Made by a program: the position numbers and the translations under genes. The notes below the pieces were generated by a model. The model did not search any database. It saw nothing but the letters and a program-made list of their open reading frames with translations, and was not told where the DNA came from. Below are positions 27,673 to 36,118 of a stretch of 36,141 nucleotides of DNA, piece after piece. The stretch comes from Flavobacteriaceae bacterium (GTDB taxonomy: Bacteria > Bacteroidota > Bacteroidia > Flavobacteriales > Flavobacteriaceae): positions 1-36,141 of the forward strand of contig JANTGS010000023.1 of NCBI GenBank assembly GCA_024762795.1. Direction: 5' to 3'. Numbering within the stretch: position 1 is the stretch's first letter; each line of letters starts with the position of its first letter.

Positions 27673-28368
27673 TCATTTCCTGTAAAAAGGAATCAGGTAA
27701 GATACGGTATAAGAAAAACCGAAACCAAAATCATTTATATAAACCCGGTTAAACCCGGGTACAAAAAGACTTTTAAAATTTTCCGGATCGTTTACCGTGA
27801 GCATATGTTTTCCGCTAAAGATCATTCCCAGAAAAAGATTGTGCATCACTTCCACTTTCAGGCCGATATTCGCCTCTATCCACTGTGCAGTCAATCCATT
27901 GTGGGTTACCGGTGTGGTTTTAGTAACCGAAGGTAAAAAAGGATCGGTATTGATGGTATATTCATTCAGGGTTTGATCAAAAACACTAAAACCATAGCGC
28001 AATCCCACTACGATCATGTTTTCCATTCCTATCCAGTTTTTATAGGCGTTGAAATCGGCTCCGGCCTTAATAAAAGATCCACTGGAAGTAAACTTAAAAA
28101 AATCCTCTTCGCTGTAGTTATAGGTATATCCACCTTCAGCTGCAGCCCAAAAACGTTTAGAAATACGATAATCGGCCACGATCTCAAATCCTTTCCGGTC
28201 GCTGTTAAAAATTGAATAGATTGGAGTGAAAACATCAGCCCCAAACCTTAGTCCGTAACGGTCTTTATACTTTAATGTATCTTTTTCCCTTTCCTGAGAA
28301 GATCCTGTAAGAAAAGAAAAAAGGAGCATCAGACTAATGAAATATTTTAACATGTTTTGATTGTTCAT
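27673..28368 (-). CDS. DUF6048 family protein, predicted beta-barrel (231 aa)
   Basis: Secreted protein with a signal segment MLKYFISLMLLFSFLTGSSQ. The mature part resembles the DUF6048 family of flavobacteria: DRYGLRFGADVFTPIYS, KGFEIVADYRISKRFWAAAE, KNWIGMENMIVVGLRYGFSV, EANIGLKVEVMHNLFLGM and a barrel-like end GFGFSYTVSYLIPFYRK. It is probably a small outer-membrane barrel. Starts at TTG 28374, ATG 28368 or ATG 28353 are all in frame; I choose 28368. All three overlap the 3' end of the DUF6452 gene by 20-41 bp. Synteny with rlmD and DUF6452 is a conserved flavobacterial arrangement. Role unknown. Confidence 0.82.
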   Translation of the reverse strand: MNNQNMLKYFISLMLLFSFLTGSSQEREKDTLKYKDRYGLRFGADVFTPIYSIFNSDRKGFEIVADYRISKRFWAAAEGGYTYNYSEEDFFKFTSSGSFIKAGADFNAYKNWIGMENMIVVGLRYGFSVFDQTLNEYTINTDPFLPSVTKTTPVTHNGLTAQWIEANIGLKVEVMHNLFLGMIFSGKHMLTVNDPENFKSLFVPGFNRVYINDFGFGFSYTVSYLIPFYRK

Positions 28369-28837
28369 TTTCAATATTTAATGGTTCCGTCATAGCTTTT
28401 ATCGACTTGATCCAGTTATCTGCATCGGGTTCTAGGTGTAAAACTGCATCATGAAAAATGGTTTTAAAACCACAGGATCTCGATACATAAACATCTTCAC
28501 GGGTATAAACCATCTGGAAATCATCCGGATTATCATCGGTTTCATCATCATCTGCACCATTTAAAACCAGAGTATATTTAGTAAAATCCTCTCCTGCTTT
28601 TATCGGAATTGCAATCGAATCGGTTAAAACAGAGATCGTTTCATTTTTAAAATCTCCTTCAACGCCTTGTACAATTACTTTGAGTTTTGGTACTTTCTTA
28701 AATTCATCAGGATTATCAAAATCGTAAAATCTAATGATCAGATTCGGAGTATTTTCCTTTAAACAGATCTCATCCTTCTCACAGGAAGTTAGCAAAGATA
28801 AAAATACCATAACAATATAACCTGTTATCCTCTTCAT
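28334..28837 (-). CDS. DUF6452 family lipoprotein (167 aa)
   Basis: Lipoprotein with lipobox LLTSC (Cys19). The mature region matches the DUF6452 family: CLKENTPNLIIRFYDFDNPD, KVPKLKVIVQGVE, SVLTDSIAIPIKAGEDFTKY, an acidic stretch DDDETDDNPDDF (96-107) and YVSRSCGFKTIFHDAVLHLE. The two conserved cysteines (about 25 and 122) may pair in the periplasm. The start overlaps the rlmD stop as ATGA. It always seems to travel with DUF6048, so the two may act together at the outer membrane; this is inference from gene order. Confidence 0.85.
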   Translation of the reverse strand: MKRITGYIVMVFLSLLTSCEKDEICLKENTPNLIIRFYDFDNPDEFKKVPKLKVIVQGVEGDFKNETISVLTDSIAIPIKAGEDFTKYTLVLNGADDDETDDNPDDFQMVYTREDVYVSRSCGFKTIFHDAVLHLEPDADNWIKSIKAMTEPLNIENEQSKHVKIFH

Positions 28838-30267
28838 GTCAACTTGGATTTAAATCCTTCTTTCTTTTTCAGCAATACTACATTTTCAACATGATGCGTT
28901 TGCGGAAACATATCTACAGACTGTGTTTTTTCAATTGTATACGCCTCTTTCATCAAGGCCAGATCCCTTGCTTGTGTAGCAGAATTACAACTTACATAAA
29001 CCACTTTTTCCGGAGCAATATTCATAATTTGATCCACCACATTCTTATGCATTCCGTCTCTTGGCGGATCGGTAATGATCACATCTGGTTTACCGTTTTT
29101 AAGGATAAATTCTTCTGTAAAGACCTTTGCCAGATCCCCTACAAAGAATTCAACATTATCCATGTTATTCCTTGTAGCATTTTCCTTTGCATCAGAAATG
29201 GCTTCAGGTACCGATTCTACCCCCACAACTTTTTTAGCCTTTTTTGCAATAAACTGAGCTATGGTTCCTGTACCAGTATAAAGATCATAGACCAATTCAT
29301 CTCCGGTAAGACCAGCAAAATCTCTTGCTATCTTATACAATTCATGGGCCTGCTCAGAATTGGTCTGATAAAAAGATTTGGCATTGATCTTAAACTGCAG
29401 ACCTTCCATTTCTTCAAAAATATGATCTCTTCCTTTAAAAAGAATTACTTCCTGATCATAGATCGTATCATTTCCTTTATTGTTAATGATGTATTGCAAC
29501 GATGTGATCTCAGGAAATTTTTCAGCTATAAATTGGAGCAAAGCCTCTCTTTTTTCAATATCTTCTTCAAAAAACTGAACAACCACCATGATCTCTCCGG
29601 TTGAAGAGGTTCTGATCATCAAGGTACGCAGCATTCCATGCTGATGCCTCGGATTGTAAAAACTGATATTATTCTTTACAGCAAAATCCCTTATCGAATT
29701 CCTGATATCGTTTGAAGGATCTTCCTGCAGAAAACATTTTTCAATATCGAGGATCTTATCCCACATCTTTGGAATATGAAATCCACAAGCAAACCTGCTG
29801 TCTATATCTTTGTTACTCTCGATCTCTTCAGGCGTTAACCAACGTGAATCGGAAAAAGAGAATTCCATCTTATTGCGGTAAAAATAGATCTTTTTACAAC
29901 CTAATATCGGGGTGATCTCCGGAAGATCCAAATGACCGATACGGAGCAAATTATTGGTTACCTCTTTTTGTTTAAAAAACAATTGCTCTTTATATTTCAT
30001 ATTCTGCCATTTGCAGCCGCCACAAACACCAAAATGTTCACATTCGGGTTCTGCTCTTTTATCAGAATATTTTTCAAAACGAATTGCTTTTCCTTCATAA
30101 TAGGACTTTCTTTTTCTGAAAGTTTGAACATCTACAACATCGCCCGGCACAACATTACTAACAAACACAACTCTGCCGTCAGGAGTTTTACCAACTGCTT
30201 TCCCTTTTGCTGCTGTATCTATAATTTCTATATTTTCAAAAATAAGATTCTTCTTTTTTCTTGCCAT
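28834..30267 (-). CDS. rlmD: 23S rRNA (uracil-5-)-methyltransferase, RlmD/RumA type (477 aa)
   Basis: S-adenosylmethionine-dependent methyltransferase that modifies a 23S rRNA uridine (U1939 in E. coli). An N-terminal TRAM domain (about 5-65) is followed by an iron-sulfur cluster motif C76, C82, C85 (CEHFGVCGGCKWQ) with a fourth cysteine near C178. The SAM-binding Rossmann part has DLYTGTGTIAQFIA, and the catalytic region ITDPPRDGMHKN and VYVSCNSATQARDL, where C427 is the nucleophile. Length is typical. The ATG at 30267 lies just after a -7 promoter motif, implying a leaderless or near-leaderless message. The stop overlaps the DUF6452 start. Confidence 0.95.
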   Translation of the reverse strand: MARKKKNLIFENIEIIDTAAKGKAVGKTPDGRVVFVSNVVPGDVVDVQTFRKRKSYYEGKAIRFEKYSDKRAEPECEHFGVCGGCKWQNMKYKEQLFFKQKEVTNNLLRIGHLDLPEITPILGCKKIYFYRNKMEFSFSDSRWLTPEEIESNKDIDSRFACGFHIPKMWDKILDIEKCFLQEDPSNDIRNSIRDFAVKNNISFYNPRHQHGMLRTLMIRTSSTGEIMVVVQFFEEDIEKREALLQFIAEKFPEITSLQYIINNKGNDTIYDQEVILFKGRDHIFEEMEGLQFKINAKSFYQTNSEQAHELYKIARDFAGLTGDELVYDLYTGTGTIAQFIAKKAKKVVGVESVPEAISDAKENATRNNMDNVEFFVGDLAKVFTEEFILKNGKPDVIITDPPRDGMHKNVVDQIMNIAPEKVVYVSCNSATQARDLALMKEAYTIEKTQSVDMFPQTHHVENVVLLKKKEGFKSKLT

Positions 30268-30271
30268 GCTG

Positions 30272-30279
30272 CAAAAGTA
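30272..30279 (-). promoter_or_regulatory. Putative -7 element of rlmD, leaderless start
   Basis: TACTTTTG on the minus strand fits TAnnTTTG and ends only four bases before the rlmD ATG. No TTG occurs at the -33 distance. If used, the transcript would begin at or next to the start codon. Confidence 0.5.
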
Positions 30280-30323
30280 CGTTAAATATTGTTTTGAGGA
30301 ATATTTATTTGAAATTTGAGGAC

Positions 30324-32645
30324 TTAATTTGAACGATTCAAAGGAATTCCTACCGAAAAGAAAACTCTCACTTTACTAATATTATTTACCCAGGAAACAT
30401 CAAAATCTACCGGCCCCAGAAAAGAATCGTATGAAGCAGTGATACCACCCGACATCAACAGGCTGGTCTCATAAAGTTGCTGCCATTCTCCTTTGGGAGT
30501 GAAAGCGGTTTTTATATAATCATTAAAACCTTCATAACCCACTGAAGCAATATTAAAATGTGGTGTAATATAAACACTTCCAAAAGGATTTACCTGTAAT
30601 CCCAGGTTTAGCATCATAAACTGAGTAACAAATAATTCAGTTTCATGCAATCCTTTAAAAACATAATTATCTTTTCTTGGTCTGGTCAGATTTCCTCCTA
30701 AAAAGTATTTTCCTCCTATACCATATTCAATAAAAGAATTCTGATCAGGTTGCAGGTGATCTAAAAAAGTAAAACCAGCAGAAGCACCCAAAATTGCAGT
30801 ATATTTTTTTTGGAAATTCAGTCTTTGCTCAAATAAAAAATTAAATTTTGTAAACCCATTGGTCTTCCCGCTAATATCTGGGTTTGATATATCTATATAA
30901 TCTACATCCACCGTATGATACAATGACCGGCCGAGTTCGGCATGCAAAGATCTGCCTTCTGTTGCATAAAAAACTTTATCCAGCGAATTGTAATGGAAAT
31001 GGGCATTCAATTCAAGATTTTTAAAATGATATTTTTCCAGATTGAAAACATTATCAAATAGATCCGGATTCGTTGAAGGCTTTAGTTTAGTGCTCCCATA
31101 ATTTAAACCCAGACCGGTATAACTACGTAAAGAATTTATATTTTTATTCAACTGAAGGTCTAAAAGAAAGAATTTATTTCTAATATCATCCGCTTTTTCA
31201 CCATTGTAGAAAAAAGTTTGATTCAGATTTTGCCAAAGTACATCAGATCTCCACCATAGGTTCTCATTTTTACCAAAATTATCTTGATATTGAACTCTGA
31301 ATCCGGGCTGTTCTGCGATATCAATACTCAATAATATACGTGAGGCTTCATTAAAAAGATTTCTTCCGGTATAATTCAGTAAAAGTCCTATACCCCTGTA
31401 ACTGTCATAATGTATAGAACCTTTTACCTGATGTTGTGATTTCTCATGACCAACAATATCGAGCATAATCTTATCACCATCGAAAACGGGATTAAAACTA
31501 ATCGAATTAAATACTTCTGTACCCATGGTTCTGGAAATACCTTCTTTAAGTTCTGAGGTGGTATAGGTTTTATGAGGAATCAGATTTGCTCTGGAACGAA
31601 CAAGATTGATATTACCCTTACTGATTCCTTTATAGATAAAACTATCTATTTCAACTTTATGTTTTACCACCGGCAATTTGTGCTCGCGCTGATCATATTT
31701 TTTTAACTTATCAGCCAATGCAACCAAAGCCTCCATATTTTTATAAGCTGCTATCTTCCCTTCTTCATAGATTACATCAGATTTATCAAAATCAGCAGTT
31801 GAATATGTAAGATTAGGTACATGATCAATAATAATATCGCAAAGAGCTCTGTTTTTAGGATCTTTTAATAAACTGATCATCATACTGGTCTGAACCAGAA
31901 TACCGGTGATGTTATCAAGTTTCTCCTTAGGTTCCAGGCCACCCCCAACATCGCTTCCAATAATAATATCTGCTCCCATTCTCTTGGCAACATCTGTTGG
32001 AAAATTATTGAGCACACCACCGTCTATCAATAAAACATCTTTATATTCAACAGGAGCAAATATACTGGGAATTGACATGGTAGCGCGCATGGCCTTTGAG
32101 ATAGAACCACTACCCATAACAACTTCTTTTCCATTAACAATATCGGTGGCCATAGCCCTGTAGGGAATACTAAGTTGATCAAAATCATTGATTCTATAGA
32201 CAGGATAAGCATAAGTGGCAAAAAATTCCCGTAAATTCTGATCATTAAGAATAGAGGATTTCCTTTTTGGTTTACCATTCTCAAGATCAAAATCGATCAG
32301 ATATCTTTTATATTCACTTTTTTCTTCCACACCAACATCATCCAGACTGGTTTTTCCTCCCAGCAATTCATCCCAGTCTGCATGTTTTGTAATGGAAGCT
32401 ATACTATCTCCAGAATATCCAATCGCATAGAAACCTCCAACCAGCCCTCCCATACTTGTACCCACAATAAGATCGGGAACAATCCCCAAAGAATCCAGGA
32501 TCTGAAGTGTTGGAATGTGTGCAACTCCTTTGGCCCCTCCACCACTTAATACCAAAGCTACTTTTGGCTTTTTTTGCTGAGCAAAAATTGATTGAGACAG
32601 AACGATCAAAAATATAAATATGGGAAACTTTAAGTATTTATACAT
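30324..32645 (-). CDS. Patatin-like phospholipase fused to an outer-membrane beta-barrel (773 aa)
   Basis: Signal peptide 1-22 (ending SIFAQQ). A patatin domain spans about 28-230 with the oxyanion loop SGGGAKGVAH (34-43), the nucleophile S64 in GTSMGGLVGG and D208 in LIDGGVLNNFP, giving the Ser-Asp dyad of lipid acyl hydrolases. A POTRA-like segment near 330-390 (SFIYKGISKGNINLVRSRAN) leads into a C-terminal Omp85-like barrel with SIHYDSYRGIGLLLNYTG and VFFSVGIPL at the end. The architecture matches type Vd autotransporters such as Pseudomonas PlpD. It may act on membrane phospholipids at the cell surface. No neighbouring gene clarifies its target. Confidence 0.92.
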   Translation of the reverse strand: MYKYLKFPIFIFLIVLSQSIFAQQKKPKVALVLSGGGAKGVAHIPTLQILDSLGIVPDLIVGTSMGGLVGGFYAIGYSGDSIASITKHADWDELLGGKTSLDDVGVEEKSEYKRYLIDFDLENGKPKRKSSILNDQNLREFFATYAYPVYRINDFDQLSIPYRAMATDIVNGKEVVMGSGSISKAMRATMSIPSIFAPVEYKDVLLIDGGVLNNFPTDVAKRMGADIIIGSDVGGGLEPKEKLDNITGILVQTSMMISLLKDPKNRALCDIIIDHVPNLTYSTADFDKSDVIYEEGKIAAYKNMEALVALADKLKKYDQREHKLPVVKHKVEIDSFIYKGISKGNINLVRSRANLIPHKTYTTSELKEGISRTMGTEVFNSISFNPVFDGDKIMLDIVGHEKSQHQVKGSIHYDSYRGIGLLLNYTGRNLFNEASRILLSIDIAEQPGFRVQYQDNFGKNENLWWRSDVLWQNLNQTFFYNGEKADDIRNKFFLLDLQLNKNINSLRSYTGLGLNYGSTKLKPSTNPDLFDNVFNLEKYHFKNLELNAHFHYNSLDKVFYATEGRSLHAELGRSLYHTVDVDYIDISNPDISGKTNGFTKFNFLFEQRLNFQKKYTAILGASAGFTFLDHLQPDQNSFIEYGIGGKYFLGGNLTRPRKDNYVFKGLHETELFVTQFMMLNLGLQVNPFGSVYITPHFNIASVGYEGFNDYIKTAFTPKGEWQQLYETSLLMSGGITASYDSFLGPVDFDVSWVNNISKVRVFFSVGIPLNRSN

Positions 32646-32697
32646 TATATTTTAGCTTTATTATTGATTTCAAAATACTTCTAATATAGTTATTTCT

Positions 32698-33318
32698 TTA
32701 ATTTTTTGAGGGTTTTAAATTCACATCATATTTTGATTCAATATCATCAGAGGTGCTTCCAATTTTGGCATTATTTTTTTTGATCTCCATCTCCTCAGAA
32801 AAATCCGGCGGAAGCTCTATAAAACCTTTTTCTGTATACACCCTTAAAGTATTGTTGCTAAAATGATAAACGTTGATATTGTCATGTTTAAGATCTACAA
32901 ATAGTTCAAAAGCACTTTCAGGACAACTGTGGCTCTTACATCCACTGGAGTGAACAATATGATTCTCTATAGTAATAGGAGTTTCTGTATTCCAGTTTTG
33001 AACCAATAGATCATAATTAAGCCTTTTTAATTTTTTTAACCTGGATTTCAGTACTTTATTCTCAAATATTTTTTCTTCCGTAGGGTATTTTCCTTCCAGA
33101 TCTTCCAGAAAGAACAAACCTTGTTTTGCTTTCTTTTTTTTCACTTCCGTTGTAACTACAGGCTTTTGCACTTCTGTCTTTTTAATTACCACCGAATCTG
33201 TTTGTTTTTGATCAGTTGATTCTATTTTTTGAGGTGTTTCGACAGGTTGAACTTGTTCCTTTTTACAACCGGTTAGAAAAATAAAAGTAAACAGGAATAA
33301 TAAAACTGATTTTTTCAT
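32698..33318 (-). CDS. Lipoprotein with Ivy-like CKxHxC motif (206 aa)
   Basis: Lipoprotein (FLTGC, Cys18), then a 45-residue low-complexity linker rich in Lys, Thr, Val and Gln. The folded part (about 70-180) contains GKYPTEEKIFENKVLKSRLK, WNTETPITIENHIVHSSGCK, the motif CKSHSCPES (near 126-134) and ELFVDLKHDNINVYHFSN. The CKxHxC loop preceding a beta-strand pair resembles the CKPHDC active-site loop of inhibitors of vertebrate lysozyme (Ivy) and a related uncharacterised proteobacterial family. Function as a lysozyme or glycosidase inhibitor is therefore plausible but unproven. The gene is 6 bp downstream of a small membrane-protein gene on the same strand. Confidence 0.65.
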   Translation of the reverse strand: MKKSVLLFLFTFIFLTGCKKEQVQPVETPQKIESTDQKQTDSVVIKKTEVQKPVVTTEVKKKKAKQGLFFLEDLEGKYPTEEKIFENKVLKSRLKKLKRLNYDLLVQNWNTETPITIENHIVHSSGCKSHSCPESAFELFVDLKHDNINVYHFSNNTLRVYTEKGFIELPPDFSEEMEIKKNNAKIGSTSDDIESKYDVNLKPSKN

Positions 33319-33324
33319 AAATAG

Positions 33325-33513
33325 TTATAATTTAGTTTTAAAATACTGATAAACTGATATAATGATCATAATAATTAATACCGGATAGATAATAACCAGA
33401 TCAACCCGGATCATATTATCTTCATGGGTTGATGCTGCCCATCTTTGCACAATAAATTCCCATATAATATATGCAATAATAAGGATAATAGTTATCCATT
33501 GTACCTTTGTCAT
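33325..33513 (-). CDS. Small membrane protein with two helices (62 aa)
   Basis: Hydrophobic protein with two segments, WITIILIIAYIIWEFIV (about 6-22) and VIIYPVLIIMIIISVYQYF (40-58), separated by a charged loop RWAASTHEDNMIRVD. The start is the ATG at 33513; an in-frame TTG at 33537 would add eight residues. It has a good promoter motif upstream and is the first gene of a pair with the Ivy-like lipoprotein. I do not recognise a family. Confidence 0.68.
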   Translation of the reverse strand: MTKVQWITIILIIAYIIWEFIVQRWAASTHEDNMIRVDLVIIYPVLIIMIIISVYQYFKTKL

Positions 33514-33534
33514 AATAATCTTAACTGTAAAAAT

Positions 33535-33566
33535 CAAATATACAGAATTTTAGGTCATAAGAACAA
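33535..33566 (-). promoter_or_regulatory. Putative promoter of the small membrane protein / Ivy-like lipoprotein pair
   Basis: On the minus strand a TTG (33566-33564) precedes TATATTTG (33542-33535) with 21 bases between. The -7 element matches TAnnTTTG and the spacing is two bases longer than the 19 optimum. The leader to the ATG at 33513 would be about 15 bases. Confidence 0.5.
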
Positions 33567-33659
33567 AAAAGCTTCCACGCTGTTATTCAAAACAATGTTA
33601 TCAGGGCCTCTCTTTTTTAATTTTTAAGAGTTCAGCTAAAATATAATGTAGGTAATTGT

Positions 33660-33667
33660 TATCTTTG
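33660..33667 (+). promoter_or_regulatory. Putative -7 element of pgk
   Basis: TATCTTTG is a full match to TAnnTTTG and lies about 50 bp before the pgk start codons. No TTG occurs at the expected -33 distance. It is back to back with the promoter driving the leftward small membrane-protein gene. Confidence 0.45.
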
Positions 33668-33717
33668 TTCTCTTAATTTTTAACCCTTTGAGTATCTCAC
33701 TCAATAAAACATACAAA

Positions 33718-34908
33718 ATGATGAAAACTGCAAACGACATTAATTTTAAAGATAAAAAAGCATTGATACGAGTTGATTTCAATGTTCCTCTGAATGAAAA
33801 TTTTGAAGTAACCGATCCAACCCGTATTGAGGCTGCAAAACCAACCATTATAAAAGTGCTTGAAGACGGCGGAAGTGCTATTTTAATGTCGCATCTTGGG
33901 CGTCCGAAAGGAGTTGATAAAAAATTCTCACTTGAACACATTATAAAAGCTGTATCTGATGTTATAGGAGTTCATGTTAAATTTGTTGACAATTGTATTG
34001 GTGAAGAAGCCGAAAAAGCCGCAGCAGAACTTAAGAACGGTGAAATTTTATTACTCGAAAACCTGCGTTTTCACCCTGAAGAGAAAGCCGGTGATAAAGA
34101 TTTTGCTGAAAAATTATCAAAACTTGGTGATGTTTATGTTAATGATGCTTTTGGTACAGCTCACCGCGCCCATGCTTCAACGGCTATCATCGCTCAGTTC
34201 TTTCCAGAGAACAAATGTGCCGGGCTTTTACTCTCAAAAGAAGTTGAAAACCTGAATCAGGTATTGAACAACAGTAAAAAACCTGTTACTGCAGTAATTG
34301 GCGGTGCAAAGGTTTCTTCAAAGATCGGTGTAATGATGAATATTTTAGACAAAGTTGACCATATTATTATTGGTGGCGGAATGGCTTTTACTTTTATAAA
34401 GGTAAAGGGTGGAAAAATTGGAGACTCACTGGTTGAAGATGATAAACTCGATGTAGCCCAGGATATTCTGAATATGGCCAAACAAAAAAATACCAAGATC
34501 CATTTACCTATCGATGTGATTGGAGCCGACAGCTTTAGCGAAGAGGCCAAAACACAGGTTTTCCCTGCCAATGATATTCCTGACGGATGGATGGGACTCG
34601 ATGCAGGACCAAAGAGCAATGTTGGGTTTTCTTATGTTATTGCCGATTCCAAAACCATTTTATGGAATGGACCGGTTGGTGTTTTTGAAATGGAAAAATT
34701 TGCCAAAGGTACTATCGAACTAGGTAATGCCATAGCAGATGCCACTGCTGACGGAGCTTTTTCATTAGTAGGAGGAGGAGATTCAGTTGCTGCCGTTAAG
34801 AAATTCGGCCTGACCGATAAAGTAAGTTATGTTTCAACAGGCGGCGGTGCTATGCTGGAAATGCTGGAGGGGAAAACTCTTCCAGGAATTGCCGCACTGG
34901 AAGAATAA
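33718..34908 (+). CDS. pgk: Phosphoglycerate kinase (396 aa)
   Basis: Glycolytic enzyme transferring phosphate between 1,3-bisphosphoglycerate and ADP. Conserved elements: ALIRVDFNVPLNE, DPTRIEAAKPTI, MSHLGRPKG, LLENLRFHPEEKAGD, NDAFGTAHRAHAS, AVIGGAKVSSKIG, WNGPVGVFEMEKFAKGT and the nucleotide-binding GGGDSVAAV near the end. Two adjacent ATG codons, 33718 and 33721, are possible; the second gives MKTANDINF, a typical flavobacterial start. Full length and intact. It has its own promoter motif and is followed after 9 bp by a strong terminator, so it is a single-gene transcript. Confidence 0.98.
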   Translation: MMKTANDINFKDKKALIRVDFNVPLNENFEVTDPTRIEAAKPTIIKVLEDGGSAILMSHLGRPKGVDKKFSLEHIIKAVSDVIGVHVKFVDNCIGEEAEKAAAELKNGEILLLENLRFHPEEKAGDKDFAEKLSKLGDVYVNDAFGTAHRAHASTAIIAQFFPENKCAGLLLSKEVENLNQVLNNSKKPVTAVIGGAKVSSKIGVMMNILDKVDHIIIGGGMAFTFIKVKGGKIGDSLVEDDKLDVAQDILNMAKQKNTKIHLPIDVIGADSFSEEAKTQVFPANDIPDGWMGLDAGPKSNVGFSYVIADSKTILWNGPVGVFEMEKFAKGTIELGNAIADATADGAFSLVGGGDSVAAVKKFGLTDKVSYVSTGGGAMLEMLEGKTLPGIAALEE

Positions 34909-34916
34909 ATATTTTA

Positions 34917-34956
34917 AAAAGACCGGCTCTGAGCATATCAGACCGGTCTTTCTCTT
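34917..34956 (+). terminator. Rho-independent terminator after pgk
   Basis: AAAGACCGG (34918-34926) pairs with CCGGTCTTT (34943-34951), and after one bulged C the stem continues with TCTGA and TCAGA around a GCATA loop. A T-rich stretch follows. The hairpin has 14 pairs and starts 9 bp after the pgk stop. Confidence 0.93.
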
Positions 34957-34972
34957 TTCCTAATTTCGGTCT

Positions 34973-35000
34973 TTTAACTTTTGACTTTTAACCTTTGACT
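34973..35000 (+). repeat. Tandem heptamer repeat, four units of TTTRACY
   Basis: Four contiguous 7-bp units, TTTAACT, TTTGACT, TTTAACC and TTTGACT, all fit TTTRACY without gaps. A partial copy (ACTTGACT) recurs near 35054-35061. The array directly precedes the GC-rich hairpin element and the aldo/keto reductase gene. Confidence 0.85.
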
Positions 35001-35046
35001 CCTGCCTACCGGCAGGCGAGTTCGACTCTTGCCTCGCCGTCGGTGG
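35001..35046. repeat. GC-rich element with two overlapping, mutually exclusive hairpins
   Basis: Hairpin A: CCTGCC-TACC-GGCAGG (35001-35016), a six-pair stem. Hairpin B: CTACCGGCAGGCGAG (35006-35020) pairs with CTCGCCGTCGGTGG (35033-35046), 14 pairs including two G-U pairs and one bulged A, around a 12-base loop. Both need GGCAGG, so only one can form. GC content is far above the surrounding DNA. It may be a REP-like dispersed element or an RNA switch in the leader of the next gene; the sequence alone does not decide. Confidence 0.7.
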
Positions 35047-35074
35047 GTTAGACACTTGACTAAAAAATTAACTC

Positions 35075-36118
35075 ATGATCTACACAACAATTCCAAATAC
35101 CCATATCAAAGTAAGTAAAATCTGTCTGGGAACCATGACCTTTGGAGAGCAAAATAGTGAGGCGGATGCTCACCGGCAATTAAACTACGCAGTTGAAAAA
35201 GGGATCAATTTTATTGATACTGCCGAACTTTATGCTGTCCCTGCAAGGAAAGAAACCCAGGGACTTACAGAACAATATATCGGAAACTGGTTAAAAGATC
35301 AAAAAAGGGAAGAACTGGTTATTGCCTCTAAAATTGCCGGACCCAGTAGCGGATTGAAATACATTAGAAAGAAAATGAACTTTTCTGATGAATCAATTGA
35401 AGAGGCTTTGAATAAAAGTTTAAAGCGCCTAAAAACAGATTATTTAGATCTGTATCAGTTGCACTGGCCTGAAAGAAATGCCAATTTCTTTGGTACGCGG
35501 TTTTATAAACATGATCCTGACAATTCATGGACGGACAATTTTAAACAGGTAATTGAAAAACTGGATTCTCTGGTAAAAGAAGGGAAGATCCGTCATTACG
35601 GTGTTTCTAACGAAACCGCCTGGGGCCTGATGAAACATCTGCAAACCAGTGAAACATATCATCTTACCCGCTGTAAGACCATACAGAATCCTTATTCTCT
35701 GTTAAACAGAACCTTTGAAATGAGTATGGCAGAGATATGCTTGCGTGAAAATACAGGATTATTGGCCTATTCGCCATTAGCTTTTGGAGCCCTTAGCGGA
35801 AAATATCTTAAAGAAAAGCCGGAGAACAGCCGGTTAAAACTCTTCCCTCAGTTGTTGACCATGAGAAAATATCTTAGCAAAGAAGCTGTTTTTGCTACTG
35901 AGAAATATCTTGAACTGGCCACAAAAAACAAGCTTAGCCTGGCTCAAATGGCACTGGCCTTTATCAATCAACAGCCTTTTGTAACTGCAAATATCATTGG
36001 AGCAACAACTATGGATCAACTTAAAGAAAATATCAGTAGTATTGATATAAATCTTTCAAAAGAAATTTTAGATGAAATTGACAGGATCAATGAGCTACAG
36101 CCCAATCCGGCACCTTAA
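35075..36118 (+). CDS. tas: NADP(H)-dependent aldo/keto reductase, Tas type (347 aa)
   Basis: TIM-barrel oxidoreductase of the Tas group. It follows E. coli Tas closely: CLGTMTFGEQNSEADAH, FIDTAELYAVPARKETQG, LKTDYLDLYQLHWPERN, HYGVSNETAWGLMKHL, TIQNPYSLLNRTFE, LLAYSPLAFGALSGKYL and NIIGATTMDQLKENI. The catalytic tetrad is D48, Y53, K86 and H130. Family members reduce small aldehydes or ketones with NADPH; the physiological substrate is not known. The ATG at 35075 follows the repeat and hairpin element, and no consensus promoter was identified in the 165 bp after pgk. Confidence 0.94.
   Translation: MIYTTIPNTHIKVSKICLGTMTFGEQNSEADAHRQLNYAVEKGINFIDTAELYAVPARKETQGLTEQYIGNWLKDQKREELVIASKIAGPSSGLKYIRKKMNFSDESIEEALNKSLKRLKTDYLDLYQLHWPERNANFFGTRFYKHDPDNSWTDNFKQVIEKLDSLVKEGKIRHYGVSNETAWGLMKHLQTSETYHLTRCKTIQNPYSLLNRTFEMSMAEICLRENTGLLAYSPLAFGALSGKYLKEKPENSRLKLFPQLLTMRKYLSKEAVFATEKYLELATKNKLSLAQMALAFINQQPFVTANIIGATTMDQLKENISSIDINLSKEILDEIDRINELQPNPAP

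Noticed and set aside
28891-29604. Open frame of 237 codons on the plus strand opposite rlmD
   Set aside because: Entirely antisense to a clear rlmD gene; composition rich in Ile, Phe, His and Cys with no recognisable motif, as expected for a shadow frame.
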